This document shows positions 6,971-14,430 of a stretch of DNA of 16,403 bases, piece after piece. The translations under genes were made by a program, and so were the position numbers. The stretch's first letter is position 1, and each line of letters begins with the position of its first letter. This DNA is from Loktanella sp. (GTDB taxonomy: Bacteria; Pseudomonadota; Alphaproteobacteria; Rhodobacterales; Rhodobacteraceae), in contig PUNR01000149.1 in NCBI GenBank assembly GCA_003551805.1, positions 1 through 16,403 of the forward strand. Direction: 5' to 3'. The notes under the pieces were generated by a model, which made no database searches, was not told the DNA's origin, and was given only the letters and a program-made list of their open reading frames with translations.

Positions 6971-7934
6971 GGCGCGGCTGCGGGCGGTCTGGCATTTCTT
7001 TTAGCAAGCCGCCGACACCCATAGCCGCGAAATCGGCAGGGCTGGGCGGACGCCCACAGATGACCCGTTCCAGCACCCAATCGGCCCCGTTCAGCGCAGG
7101 CGAACGGGCGCAGCCAGGCAATCCGATCACCGGCTTGCCATGCAGGTCGCCCAGAAACAGCAGATTGCCGGGATCCACAGGCATGCCGAACTGGCTGACA
7201 TTGCCGCCTGCCGCACGCAAAGCGGAAGGGCCGATATCGTCGACATCAGATGTGGCAGAGGCGGTGAGGATGAAAACAACATCACCAGTTACAGCCTGAA
7301 GTGCGGATGCCAACGTATTGGTATTGTGTGATACTGTTACGATACCATCCAGCACCATATCAAGCCGCGACAGCCGCTTTGCCAGCGATTTTTGCCCTTT
7401 GGTGCCTGGGTCTTTTCCCAGACTGGTCTCGATCAGGGTGGCGGTGCGGTAAAGCGGGCGTAGCAGGGATACGGCATCAGCGGTGGCGACTTTGGCCAGA
7501 TCATCCCCCGGCACGGCATAGGAGATGATCTTGATCGTCGCCACCATATTGCCTGCCGCGACGCGGGTATATTGCGGCAAGGTCGCGACAGTGATCATCG
7601 GATTGACTGCATTGACGCGATTGATTGCGCCGATATCAAGGTTCACGATTCCTGCTGCATCTGCAAACAGGTTGACGCGACCTGTCGCCGCAGTGCTGAT
7701 AGTGACCCCGTTTCCGGCCAAAGCATGGGCGAGCTTGGCTGCTGCTGCATTTTCATCCAGATCGCCGGGGTCGAGTGTGGCGGCGATCACTTCGGCAATG
7801 CCTGCGGTCTGAAGTGCTGCGATATCAGCGGCGTCCAGCAGCCTGCCTTTGGGCAAGCGGCGACTGCCGATTTGCGTGCCATGCGCAAGGATCGCGCCTT
7901 GCGCTTGCGCGACCGGAATGGTGCCGAACTTCAT
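6957..7934 (-). CDS. MoeA/MogA-like molybdopterin-binding protein
   Basis: Protein of 325 residues with a C-terminal MoCF_biosynth-type fold (about 190-300). Visible motifs are SDVDDIGPSALRAAGG (229-244), GMPVDPGN (250-257), LGDLHGKPVIGLPGCARSP (261-279). The family is linked to molybdenum insertion or cofactor transfer. The N-terminal part resembles the first half of two-domain molybdopterin-binding/nucleotidyltransferase proteins that I recall from Rhodobacteraceae. In those, a MocA/MobA-like domain follows after MGVGGLLKE..RPQPR; here the protein stops nine residues after RPQPR begins, and no such domain follows in the 97-nt gap. The start overlaps the stop of the XdhC-like gene by ATGA (7934-7931), which suggests translational coupling. 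It probably serves cofactor supply for CoxL; the exact step is uncertain. Confidence 0.8.
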   Translation of the reverse strand: MKFGTIPVAQAQGAILAHGTQIGSRRLPKGRLLDAADIAALQTAGIAEVIAATLDPGDLDENAAAAKLAHALAGNGVTISTAATGRVNLFADAAGIVNLDIGAINRVNAVNPMITVATLPQYTRVAAGNMVATIKIISYAVPGDDLAKVATADAVSLLRPLYRTATLIETSLGKDPGTKGQKSLAKRLSRLDMVLDGIVTVSHNTNTLASALQAVTGDVVFILTASATSDVDDIGPSALRAAGGNVSQFGMPVDPGNLLFLGDLHGKPVIGLPGCARSPALNGADWVLERVICGRPPSPADFAAMGVGGLLKEMPDRPQPRRSMT

Positions 7935-8893
7935 CTGGCCTGCCGCAGGGTTTGCGTGATTTGCGCCATGATGCTGACGGCAATCTCTGCGGGGTGCCGC
8001 CCGCCGATATCAAGGCCGACAGGAGCATGGATGCGCGCGATCTGGCCTGCGGTAAAACCGGCATCCTGCAACCGTGTGACGCGTTTGGCATGGGTGCGGG
8101 TGGAACCAAGACAGCCGAGATAGAACACATCGGACCGCAACGCCGCAATGATTGCGGGATCGTCCAGTTTGGGGTCGTGGGTCAGCGTGACGATTGCCGT
8201 GCGGGCATCAGGCTTGAGGGTGGCGAGGGCTTCGTCAGGCCAGTCTTCCATAATCGTCTCACCGGGAAAACGCGCGGCGGACCCGAATGCGCCGCGCGGG
8301 TCGATCAGCGTGGGCGCATAGCCGCAGGCGCGTGCCATGCTGACAAGCGGCTGTGCGATATGCACGGCACCGACGATAATCATTCGCAGGGGTGGGTTCT
8401 GGATGGTGATGAATGTACCGTCCTGTTCCATTCCTGACCGGTCAAGGCGGAAACGGTCGGGGGCATCGGCGGGGGCGATGATCCGGCTGGCACCGGTCGC
8501 AAGATCGGTGACAAGGCCGATGGGCCGGGCTGCGTCGCGTGCATCGGCCAGCGCTTGCAACATCGCAAGTGTCAGGCCATCCCCGACGGGCTGCACCAGC
8601 ACCTTGATCTGTCCGCCACAGGCCAGACCGACGGCAAAGGCTTCATCATCGCTGACGCCAAATTCCAAGATCTCGGACTTGCCTGCCGCTATCGCATCAA
8701 TCGCAGCTGTGACCACGGCACCTTCGACACACCCGCCAGAAACAGAGCCTTCCATCGCGCCATCGCTGTCGATCACCAGCTGACTTCCCACCGCACGCGG
8801 GGCGGAACCCCAAGTCTCGATCACGGTGGCAAGAGCAACTTTGCGCCCTGCTTGCGCCCAGTCCAGCGCGAGTGCGGCCGGTTCCTGCGTCAT
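7931..8893 (-). CDS. coxF: XdhC/CoxF-family molybdenum hydroxylase maturation protein
   Basis: Protein of 320 residues of the XdhC/CoxI/CoxF family, which binds molybdenum cofactor and helps sulfurate and insert it into xanthine dehydrogenase or CODH. The N-terminal XdhC_CoxI domain holds ETWGSAPRAVGSQ (26-38), GSVSGGCVEG (49-58) and GLACGGQI (89-96). The C-terminal Rossmann domain starts with IIVGAVHIAQPL (172-183) and contains ALRSDVFYLGCLGS and HAPVGLDIGGRHPAEIA. The symbol coxF rests on context; coxI-type paralogues look similar. ATG at 8893 overlaps the coxE stop by ATGA (8893-8890), and the gene ends with an ATGA overlap into the MoeA-like gene, so the three are probably translated from one mRNA. 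Confidence 0.87.
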   Translation of the reverse strand: MTQEPAALALDWAQAGRKVALATVIETWGSAPRAVGSQLVIDSDGAMEGSVSGGCVEGAVVTAAIDAIAAGKSEILEFGVSDDEAFAVGLACGGQIKVLVQPVGDGLTLAMLQALADARDAARPIGLVTDLATGASRIIAPADAPDRFRLDRSGMEQDGTFITIQNPPLRMIIVGAVHIAQPLVSMARACGYAPTLIDPRGAFGSAARFPGETIMEDWPDEALATLKPDARTAIVTLTHDPKLDDPAIIAALRSDVFYLGCLGSTRTHAKRVTRLQDAGFTAGQIARIHAPVGLDIGGRHPAEIAVSIMAQITQTLRQAR

Positions 8894-10206
8894 GTCCGTG
8901 CTCCCCCTTGCATCGCGACCAGCATACGCCGTTTTTCGCCCCCGTCGTCGGGTCGTGTCAGTGCTTGTGCCAGCCCCGCCAAGGATGCCACATTATGTGC
9001 GGCGCGGAAACTGGTGCAATGCGGCAGCATCTGCGTGATACCGCGCGCAAGTGGCGCGAAGCCGTCCCAGCGCAGCAACGGGTTAAGCCAGATGACTTGA
9101 GAAAAGGTCAGCTTGAGCCGCTCCATCTCGCGACCCAGATCATGGGTGGCATCGCGGTCAAGGCCATCGGTGATCAGCAGGACAACAGCACCCTGCCCTG
9201 CGACACGACGCGCCCAGTCGCGGTTGAAATCATGCAGGCAGGCGCCGATCCGCGTCCCACCTTCCCAATCCTGCGCCTGCGCCCCCGCCGCGGCAAGGGC
9301 AGCATCCACATCGCGCCTACGCATATGGCGGGTAATATTGGTCAGCGACGTACCAAAGGTGAAGGCATGGACCTGTGCCCAGCCCTGCCCTTCGCGGTTG
9401 GCGACGGCATGGACGAAATGCAGGACAGCGCGCGAATACGACGACATCGAGCCGGAGATATCGCAGAGCACCACAAGATTGGGATAACGCGTGCGTTTGC
9501 GCGCGGTCGCGAGGCGCGTGATCTCGCCCCCCTGCCGCGCCGCGCGGCGCATCGTCTGTTTCCAATCCACCAACGGCCCCGGCAAAGCCTGTTTACGCCG
9601 TGTCATGATTGGCGGCACCGGCAGGCGCAATTCTGCCAGCATCTTGGTGGCGGCGGACATTTCTGCCGTGCTCATCTGTTCGAAATCAAGCTGGCGCAAG
9701 CGTTCCTCAGCCGAGGCTGTGTGGGTGGCGTCAATGTCGATCTCGATTTCATCCTCGCGTGGCTCTGACTGCGGCGGGGGCGGGTTCTGCCCGTCTAGCA
9801 GCGCCTCGGCTGCGCGTTTTTCGGCGGCTTCGGCGCGGCGGTCTTCTTGGACGCCATGCACCATCGGGGTCAGCAGCGACATCATATGGTCTAGGTATTG
9901 CGGATCGCGCCAGTAAAGCCGGAACAGTTGGGCGAAGACAACGCTGTCTTCGGGTTTTGAGACAAAGCAGGCGTGCAGGGTCCAGTAAAAATCGGCGCGT
10001 TCCGTAAACCCCACGGCCTGCACCGCGTTGATTGCGTCGATCACGCGACCGGGGCCGAGTTTGAGGCCAGCCTTCCGCAAGGCGCGGGCGAAATGGGTGA
10101 TGTTGCCCGCAAGTTTTGGATCATCCGGTAGATGCAACGGCGCATAAGCTGGGGATTTCACATCCCCAGACCCCTGTGGGATATTTATGCTCGGACGATG
10201 GGACAT
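8890..10206 (-). CDS. coxE: CoxE-like von Willebrand factor A domain protein
   Basis: Protein of 438 residues with a C-terminal vWA domain. The MIDAS metal site is complete: DISGS (249-253), Thr318 in GGTRIG and Asp347 in TDG. The upstream part (about 30-200) is the usual CoxE/YeaD2-type helical region, with an acidic low-complexity linker at about 121-170. CoxE works with the MoxR-type ATPase CoxD, probably in assembly of the enzyme's metal centre. ATG at 10206 overlaps the coxD stop as TGATG, so translation is likely coupled. The first about 22 residues (SHRPSINIPQGSG...) precede the conserved LPDDPKLAGNITHFARALRKAG and are encoded by a dispersed repeat element on the other strand (10149-10199), so they are probably not part of the ancestral protein. 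TTG at codon 24 would be an alternative start. Confidence 0.92.
   Translation of the reverse strand: MSHRPSINIPQGSGDVKSPAYAPLHLPDDPKLAGNITHFARALRKAGLKLGPGRVIDAINAVQAVGFTERADFYWTLHACFVSKPEDSVVFAQLFRLYWRDPQYLDHMMSLLTPMVHGVQEDRRAEAAEKRAAEALLDGQNPPPPQSEPREDEIEIDIDATHTASAEERLRQLDFEQMSTAEMSAATKMLAELRLPVPPIMTRRKQALPGPLVDWKQTMRRAARQGGEITRLATARKRTRYPNLVVLCDISGSMSSYSRAVLHFVHAVANREGQGWAQVHAFTFGTSLTNITRHMRRRDVDAALAAAGAQAQDWEGGTRIGACLHDFNRDWARRVAGQGAVVLLITDGLDRDATHDLGREMERLKLTFSQVIWLNPLLRWDGFAPLARGITQMLPHCTSFRAAHNVASLAGLAQALTRPDDGGEKRRMLVAMQGGART
10149..10199 (+). repeat. GGGATATTTA-type repeat element, copy A (inside coxE 5' end)
   Basis: A hairpin CTGGGGAT/ATCCCCAG (10149-10156 and 10162-10169) is followed by GGGATATTTA then TGCTCGGACGAT (10178-10199). 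Copy B at 13557-13594 has the same layout and 19 of 22 identical bases in the second part. Here the element lies antisense within the first codons of coxE. Confidence 0.7.
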
Positions 10207-11108
10207 CAGGGGGCAAGGCTCGCGCGGGCGTCGTCAAGCAGGCGTTGGGCTTGATGGTTTTGCAGTTTCTGGATGTCGTCTTGGTACTTCAGGATCGCAC
10301 CGAGCGTGTCGCTGATCACGGCGGGCGAGAGGTTTACCACATCCAGTGCCAGAAGGCATTTGGCCCAGTCAATGGTTTCCGCGACGCCGGGTTTTTTATA
10401 AAGATCTTCCTGCCGCAGACGCTGGACGAAGGCCACAACCTCGGCGGAAAGGGCGGCGCTGGCTTCAGGGGCGCGGGCGTGCAGGATTTCGATCTCGCGG
10501 GCGAAGTCGGGGTAATCGACCCAGTGATACAGGCAGCGGCGCTTGAGGGCATCGTGGACTTCACGGGTGCGGTTCGAGGTCAGGATCACGATGGGGGGTT
10601 CCGCCGCCTTGATCGTGCCAAGTTCGGGGATCGTGACCTGAAAGTCGGATAACGCCTCGAGCAGGAAAGCCTCGAACGGGGCATCGGTGCGGTCAAGTTC
10701 GTCGATCAGCAGGATCGGTGCGCCGCCAGGTTGCGGGCGCATGGCTTGCAGCAGGGGGCGTTCGATCAGGTAGTCTTCACTGAAAAGCTCGGATTTCAGC
10801 GCGGCGCGATCGGCCCCGCCAGCGGCCTCTGCCGTGCGGATCGCGATCATCTGTTCGGCGAAGTTCCATTCATAGACCGCAGATGACGCATCAAGCCCTT
10901 CGTAGCATTGCAGCCGGATCAGGCGGCGGCCCAGCGCCAGTGCCAGCGCCTTGGCGATTTCGGTTTTGCCGGTGCCGGCCTCGCCTTCCAGAAACAAGGG
11001 CCGGCCAAGGCGCAAGGCAAGGAAAACCACCGTCGCCAAAGGGCGCCCGCAGATATAGCCTTGTTCGCCCAGTCCGGCCTGCACCGCGTCGATATCTGTG
11101 AATGTCAT
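10206..11108 (-). CDS. coxD: CoxD-like MoxR-family AAA+ ATPase
   Basis: AAA+ ATPase of 300 residues. Walker A is GEAGTGKT (42-49), Walker B ILLIDE (132-137), sensor 1 TSNR (177-180), and Arg190/Arg191 in DALKRRC are candidates for the arginine finger. CoxD is a chaperone-like ATPase that, with CoxE, is needed for post-translational completion of the CODH active site in Oligotropha. ATG at 11108 follows a run of G (about 11118-11113 on the minus strand). It is the first gene of the cluster and is divergent from gcdH, with 108 bp between. A TTGACG (minus strand, 11157-11152) in that gap could be a -35 element for the cluster, but I see no good -10. Confidence 0.93.
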   Translation of the reverse strand: MTFTDIDAVQAGLGEQGYICGRPLATVVFLALRLGRPLFLEGEAGTGKTEIAKALALALGRRLIRLQCYEGLDASSAVYEWNFAEQMIAIRTAEAAGGADRAALKSELFSEDYLIERPLLQAMRPQPGGAPILLIDELDRTDAPFEAFLLEALSDFQVTIPELGTIKAAEPPIVILTSNRTREVHDALKRRCLYHWVDYPDFAREIEILHARAPEASAALSAEVVAFVQRLRQEDLYKKPGVAETIDWAKCLLALDVVNLSPAVISDTLGAILKYQDDIQKLQNHQAQRLLDDARASLAP

Positions 11109-11165
11109 GATGTCCCCCCGTGTCGCCTATAGCTGCATCGCTGCGTGCTTGCGTCAACCCATCCA

Positions 11166-11194
11166 TTGCCCCTGTCTGCGCGGCAGCCTATGCT
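11166..11194 (+). promoter_or_regulatory. Possible gcdH promoter
   Basis: TTGCCC (11166-11171) and TATGCT (11189-11194) are separated by 17 nt and lie just upstream of gcdH. This would give a very short 5' leader. The match to the sigma-70 consensus is moderate only, and the gap is shared with the divergent coxD. Confidence 0.3.
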
Positions 11195-11216
11195 TTGCGC
11201 GACGAGGAGAATTGCC

Positions 11217-12440
11217 ATGAATCATTCCGCACCAATCACCGCCACCGGTTTTGGCCCCGATCTGGGCCCGTTCGACTGGGCCGATCCGCTGCGACTGGAA
11301 GACCAGTTGACCGAGGATGAACGCATGTTGCGCGATGCCGCACGCCAGTTTGCGCAAGACAAGCTGCAACCGCGCGTGACCGCCGCCTACCGCGATGCGC
11401 TGGTAGAGCCAGAGATTTTCCCGATGATGGGCGAGGCTGGCTTGCTGGGCGTCACGATCCCCGAAGAATTCGGCGGGCTGGATGCGGGTTACGTCACCTA
11501 TGGTCTGGTCGCGCGCGAGATTGAGCGGGTAGATAGCGGTTATCGGTCGATGATGTCGGTACAATCGTCCTTGGTGATGTATCCGATCCATGCCTACGGG
11601 TCCGATGCGCAACGCGCGAAATATCTGCCCGGTCTGGCTGCGGGTACTTTGATCGGCTGTTTCGGGCTGACCGAACCTGATGCGGGGTCTGACCCTGCGG
11701 GGATGAAAACCACGGCAAAGAAAACAGATGGCGGCTATGTGTTGAACGGGTCCAAGATGTGGATCAGCAATGCGCCGATTGCCGATGTGTTCATCGTCTG
11801 GGCCAAATCCGAGGCGCATGGCGGCAAGATCCGCGGGTTTGTGCTGGAAAAAGGCATGAAGGGGCTGAGCGCGCCAAAAGTGGGCGGCAAGCTGAGCCTG
11901 CGGGCATCGGTCACCGGCGAGATTGTCATGGACAATGTCGAGGTCGGCGAAGACGCGCTGTTGCCCGGCGTGCAGGGTCTGAAAGGGCCGTTCGGCTGCC
12001 TGAACCGCGCGCGTTACGGCATCGCATGGGGTGTGATGGGCGCGGCAGAGGCCTGCTGGCACGCGGCGCGGCAATACGGGTTGGATCGCAAGCAATTTGG
12101 CAAGCCTTTGGCGCAAACACAGTTGTTTCAGAAGAAACTGGCCGATATGCAGACCGAGATCGCGCTTGGCACGCAGGCGGCGTTGCAACTGGGCCGTTTG
12201 ATGGAGGCAGGCCGTGCAGCACCCGAGATGATCAGCCTGATGAAGCGCAACAATTGCGGCAAGGCGCTGGATATCGCACGCGCTTCACGCGACATGCATG
12301 GCGGCAACGGGATTTCCGAGGATTTCCAGATCATGCGCCATATGGTCAATCTGGAAACGGTGAACACCTATGAAGGCACGCATGATGTGCATGCGCTGAT
12401 CCTTGGCCGGGCGCAAACCGGCTTGCAGGCGTTTTTTTAA
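11217..12440 (+). CDS. gcdH: Glutaryl-CoA dehydrogenase
   Basis: FAD-dependent acyl-CoA dehydrogenase that oxidises and decarboxylates glutaryl-CoA to crotonyl-CoA in lysine, tryptophan and aromatic catabolism. The 407-residue protein matches the GCDH subfamily strongly: GYRSMMSVQSSLVMYPI (108-124, with Arg110 at the position of the substrate-binding Arg of human GCDH), GCFGLTEPDAGSDP (147-160), GPFGCLNRARYGIAWGV (257-273), RNNCGKALDIAR (344-355) and NTYEGTHDVHALILGRA (383-399), with Glu386 as catalytic base. I choose ATG 11217 because GAGGAG lies 7 nt upstream (11204-11209); the frame extends to 11145 without family similarity. The stop codon is inside a 12-bp palindrome TAAGCGCGCTTA (12438-12449). 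It is divergent from the cox cluster. Confidence 0.95.
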   Translation: MNHSAPITATGFGPDLGPFDWADPLRLEDQLTEDERMLRDAARQFAQDKLQPRVTAAYRDALVEPEIFPMMGEAGLLGVTIPEEFGGLDAGYVTYGLVAREIERVDSGYRSMMSVQSSLVMYPIHAYGSDAQRAKYLPGLAAGTLIGCFGLTEPDAGSDPAGMKTTAKKTDGGYVLNGSKMWISNAPIADVFIVWAKSEAHGGKIRGFVLEKGMKGLSAPKVGGKLSLRASVTGEIVMDNVEVGEDALLPGVQGLKGPFGCLNRARYGIAWGVMGAAEACWHAARQYGLDRKQFGKPLAQTQLFQKKLADMQTEIALGTQAALQLGRLMEAGRAAPEMISLMKRNNCGKALDIARASRDMHGGNGISEDFQIMRHMVNLETVNTYEGTHDVHALILGRAQTGLQAFF

Positions 12441-12464
12441 GCGCGCTTAGGCGGCAGGAAAGGT

Positions 12465-12491
12465 ATGGTCACGGCAATCACAAAAGTGTAA
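12465..12491 (+). CDS. Possible eight-residue leader ORF before pyrC
   Basis: ATG at 12465 is preceded by the strong Shine-Dalgarno-like AGGAAAGG (12456-12463), encodes MVTAITKV and ends at TAA 12489-12491, 10 nt before the pyrC ATG. pyrC itself has no purine-rich ribosome site. The ORF overlaps a possible hairpin, GGCAATCAC paired with GTG..ATTGCC (12473-12496). It could couple or regulate translation of pyrC. So short an ORF can arise by chance, so this is a hypothesis. Confidence 0.35.
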   Translation: MVTAITKV

Positions 12492-12496
12492 TTGCC
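12473..12496 (+). promoter_or_regulatory. Possible hairpin upstream of the pyrC start
   Basis: GGCAAT (12473-12478) pairs with ATTGCC (12491-12496), and CAC (12479-12481) with GTG (12486-12488), leaving an AAAA loop and a TA bulge. It ends 5 nt before the pyrC ATG. In E. coli, pyrC expression is controlled by a leader hairpin that hides the ribosome site; this hairpin could act in a similar way, but the details differ. Confidence 0.35.
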
Positions 12497-12501
12497 TGAC
12501 C

Positions 12502-13554
12502 ATGCCTGATAAAGACCTGACAAGCCTGACGATCCGCCGCCCTGATGACTGGCACCTGCATTTGCGTGATGGCGCGATGTTGCAGGCGGTTTTGCCGGAA
12601 ACGGCACGCCATTTTGCCCGGGCGATCATCATGCCCAACCTTGTGCCACCAGTTGTGACAGCGGCGCAGGCCGCGGCCTATCGTGACCGGATCATGGCAG
12701 CCTTGCCTGACGGGATGCGCTTTACCCCGCTGATGACGCTGTATCTGACCGAAGCCACCGATCCCGAAGACGTGCGCGCGGCCCATGCCGCGGGGATTGC
12801 GACAGCGGTGAAATTGTATCCTGCGGGGGCCACGACCAATTCCGCGTCCGGTGTGCGCGATTTCGAAAAGGTCCGGCCTGTGCTGGATGTCATGGCCGAG
12901 ATCGGGATGCCACTATGTGTGCATGGCGAGGTCACCGATCACGACATCGATATCTTCGACCGTGAGGCTGTGTTCATCGACAAGATTTTGAAACCTTTGC
13001 GCAAAAAGGTGCCGGATCTGAAGGTCGTGATGGAACATGTCACCACGCAGGACGCCGTGGATTATGTGCGCGACAGCCACAAGAACATGGCGGCGACGAT
13101 CACGACCCACCATCTGATTATTAACCGTAATCATATTCTGGCAGGCGGGATCAAACCGCATTTCTATTGCCTGCCCGTCGCCAAGCGCGAGGCGCATCGT
13201 ATTGCCTTGGTGCAGGCAGCGGTATCGGGCGACAAACGGTTTTTCCTTGGCACTGATTCCGCACCGCATGTGGATGCGGCCAAATTGCAAAACTGCGGCT
13301 GCGCAGGGATCTTCACCGCAACCAACACGATGTCCTGTCTGGCAGAGGTGTTCGAGGTGGCAGGCCAGTTGAAAAAGCTGGAGGCATTCACCTCTATCAA
13401 CGGGCCGATGTTTTACGGGCTGCCGCCGAACGAGGCGACGATCACCCTGACCAAAGGCGATCCTGTGCCCTATCCCGACCGGATCGACACACCCGACGGG
13501 CCTGTGACCATGTTTGACCCCGGTTTTGATCTGCATTGGCGGGTAACGGGCTGA
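12502..13554 (+). CDS. pyrC: Dihydroorotase, class II type
   Basis: Zinc amidohydrolase of pyrimidine synthesis that interconverts carbamoyl-aspartate and dihydroorotate. The 350-residue length fits E. coli-type PyrC. The metal and catalytic residues are all present: His18 and His20 in DDWHLHLRDG, the carbamylated Lys104 in AVKLYPAGATTNS, His141 in CVHGE, His179 in MEHVTT and Asp252 in GTDSAPH. The ATG at 12502 fits the family N-terminus (LTIRRPDDWHLHLRD). No Shine-Dalgarno is visible: the 12 bases upstream are AATTGCCTGACC. A leader ORF with a good ribosome site sits just before it. pyrE follows after 55 nt on the same strand. Confidence 0.96.
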   Translation: MPDKDLTSLTIRRPDDWHLHLRDGAMLQAVLPETARHFARAIIMPNLVPPVVTAAQAAAYRDRIMAALPDGMRFTPLMTLYLTEATDPEDVRAAHAAGIATAVKLYPAGATTNSASGVRDFEKVRPVLDVMAEIGMPLCVHGEVTDHDIDIFDREAVFIDKILKPLRKKVPDLKVVMEHVTTQDAVDYVRDSHKNMAATITTHHLIINRNHILAGGIKPHFYCLPVAKREAHRIALVQAAVSGDKRFFLGTDSAPHVDAAKLQNCGCAGIFTATNTMSCLAEVFEVAGQLKKLEAFTSINGPMFYGLPPNEATITLTKGDPVPYPDRIDTPDGPVTMFDPGFDLHWRVTG

Positions 13555-13556
13555 CG

Positions 13557-13594
13557 CCCGGCGCGCCGCGCGGGGATATTTACACTCTGACGAT
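13557..13594 (+). repeat. GGGATATTTA-type repeat element, copy B (pyrC-pyrE gap)
   Basis: A GC-rich hairpin (CCCG-CGC with GCG-CGGG, one bulged G, 13557-13574) runs into GGGATATTTA then CACTCTGACGAT (13573-13594). It starts two bases after the pyrC stop codon and ends 15 nt before pyrE. The same arrangement and orientation is seen in copy A at 10149-10199. It may act as a weak terminator or mRNA-end element between the two pyr genes. Confidence 0.7.
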
Positions 13595-13609
13595 AAGAAA
13601 GAAGACCTG

Positions 13610-14281
13610 ATGATCCCCTCCTCCTATCCTGACAAATCTGAAATGGCCCGCCTGACAGCAGGGATGCTGATCGAGATTGGTGCGATTGATTTCAATGCGC
13701 GGGAACCTTTCACCCATGCATCAGGCAAGCAGGCACCGACTTATGTGGATTGTCGCAAGCTGATTTCATATCCGCGCATCCGGTCTACCCTGATGGATTT
13801 TCTGAGCGTCACAGTGATGCGCGAAGCCGGGTTTGAGGCGTTTGACAATATCGCAGGCGGTGAAACGGCGGGGATACCCTTTGCCGCTTTGGTGGCGGAA
13901 CGTCTGGCCTTGCCGATGACCTATGTGCGCAAGAAGCCCAAAGGCTACGGGCGCAATGCGCGTATCGAAGGTGTCATGACCGAAGGCCAGCGTGTACTGC
14001 TGGTCGAAGATCTGACCACTGATGGCGGATCAAAGCTGTCTTTCGTTGATGCAATCCGTGACACAGGTGCGACCTGTGCGGCAACCGCCGTGATCTTCTA
14101 CTATGGCATCTTCGAAGGCGTCGAAAAAACGCTGGCCGATCATGGTGTGCAATTGCTGCATTTGTGCACATGGTGGGACGTGCTGGCAGAGGCCAAGGCC
14201 CGCGGCGCCTATGATCCCGAAACGCTGGCAGCGGTCGAAGACTATCTGCGCGATCCGGCTGGTTGGCGGCCTTCCGCCTGA
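13610..14281 (+). CDS. pyrE: Orotate phosphoribosyltransferase
   Basis: Transfers ribose-5-phosphate from PRPP to orotate to give OMP in pyrimidine synthesis. The 223-residue protein shows the PRPP-binding motif VLLVEDLTTDGGS (129-141), the flexible catalytic loop with Lys108, Lys109 and Lys111 (VRKKPKGYGRNARIEG), and FTHASGKQAPTYVDCRK near the N-terminus, which contacts orotate. ATG 13610 (MIPSSYPDK) has only a weak ribosome site (AAGAAAGAAG); ATG at codon 12 (13643) is a less likely start. It follows pyrC by 55 nt; transcripts may read through or be separated by the hairpin of the repeat between them. Confidence 0.95.
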   Translation: MIPSSYPDKSEMARLTAGMLIEIGAIDFNAREPFTHASGKQAPTYVDCRKLISYPRIRSTLMDFLSVTVMREAGFEAFDNIAGGETAGIPFAALVAERLALPMTYVRKKPKGYGRNARIEGVMTEGQRVLLVEDLTTDGGSKLSFVDAIRDTGATCAATAVIFYYGIFEGVEKTLADHGVQLLHLCTWWDVLAEAKARGAYDPETLAAVEDYLRDPAGWRPSA

Positions 14282-14292
14282 GGCGGCGAAAG

Positions 14293-14301
14293 TTATCCAC
14301 A
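14293..14301 (+). promoter_or_regulatory. Perfect DnaA box 1
   Basis: TTATCCACA, identical to the consensus high-affinity DnaA box, 12 nt after the pyrE stop codon and 194 nt before the dnaB start. Confidence 0.75.
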
Positions 14302-14394
14302 GGCCGTGAGGATAGCAGACAGGCGCCAACGCAAGCAATCGTTGCTGGTGGATCGCGCCGCACTTGATCTGGTAGACGCATGGTGGCCGGATTA

Positions 14395-14403
14395 TTATCC
14401 ACA
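14395..14403 (+). promoter_or_regulatory. Perfect DnaA box 2
   Basis: TTATCCACA, a second exact copy in the same orientation, 102 nt downstream of box 1 and 92 nt before the dnaB ATG. Both copies continue as TTATCCACAGG. Confidence 0.75.
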
Positions 14404-14430
14404 GGCTTACCCCCATGCCTGTCCACCGAC

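Noticed and set aside
8890..10206. Defence-type MoxR/vWA ternary system formed by the AAA+ and vWA genes
   Set aside because: The pair sits in a complete cox cluster with overlapping XdhC and molybdopterin genes and matches CoxD/CoxE; no third defence-type effector is present.
12438..12449. Terminator at the end of gcdH (TAAGCGCGCTTA)
   Set aside because: It is a perfect 12-bp palindrome, but too short, and its T-run lies before it rather than after it on the plus strand.
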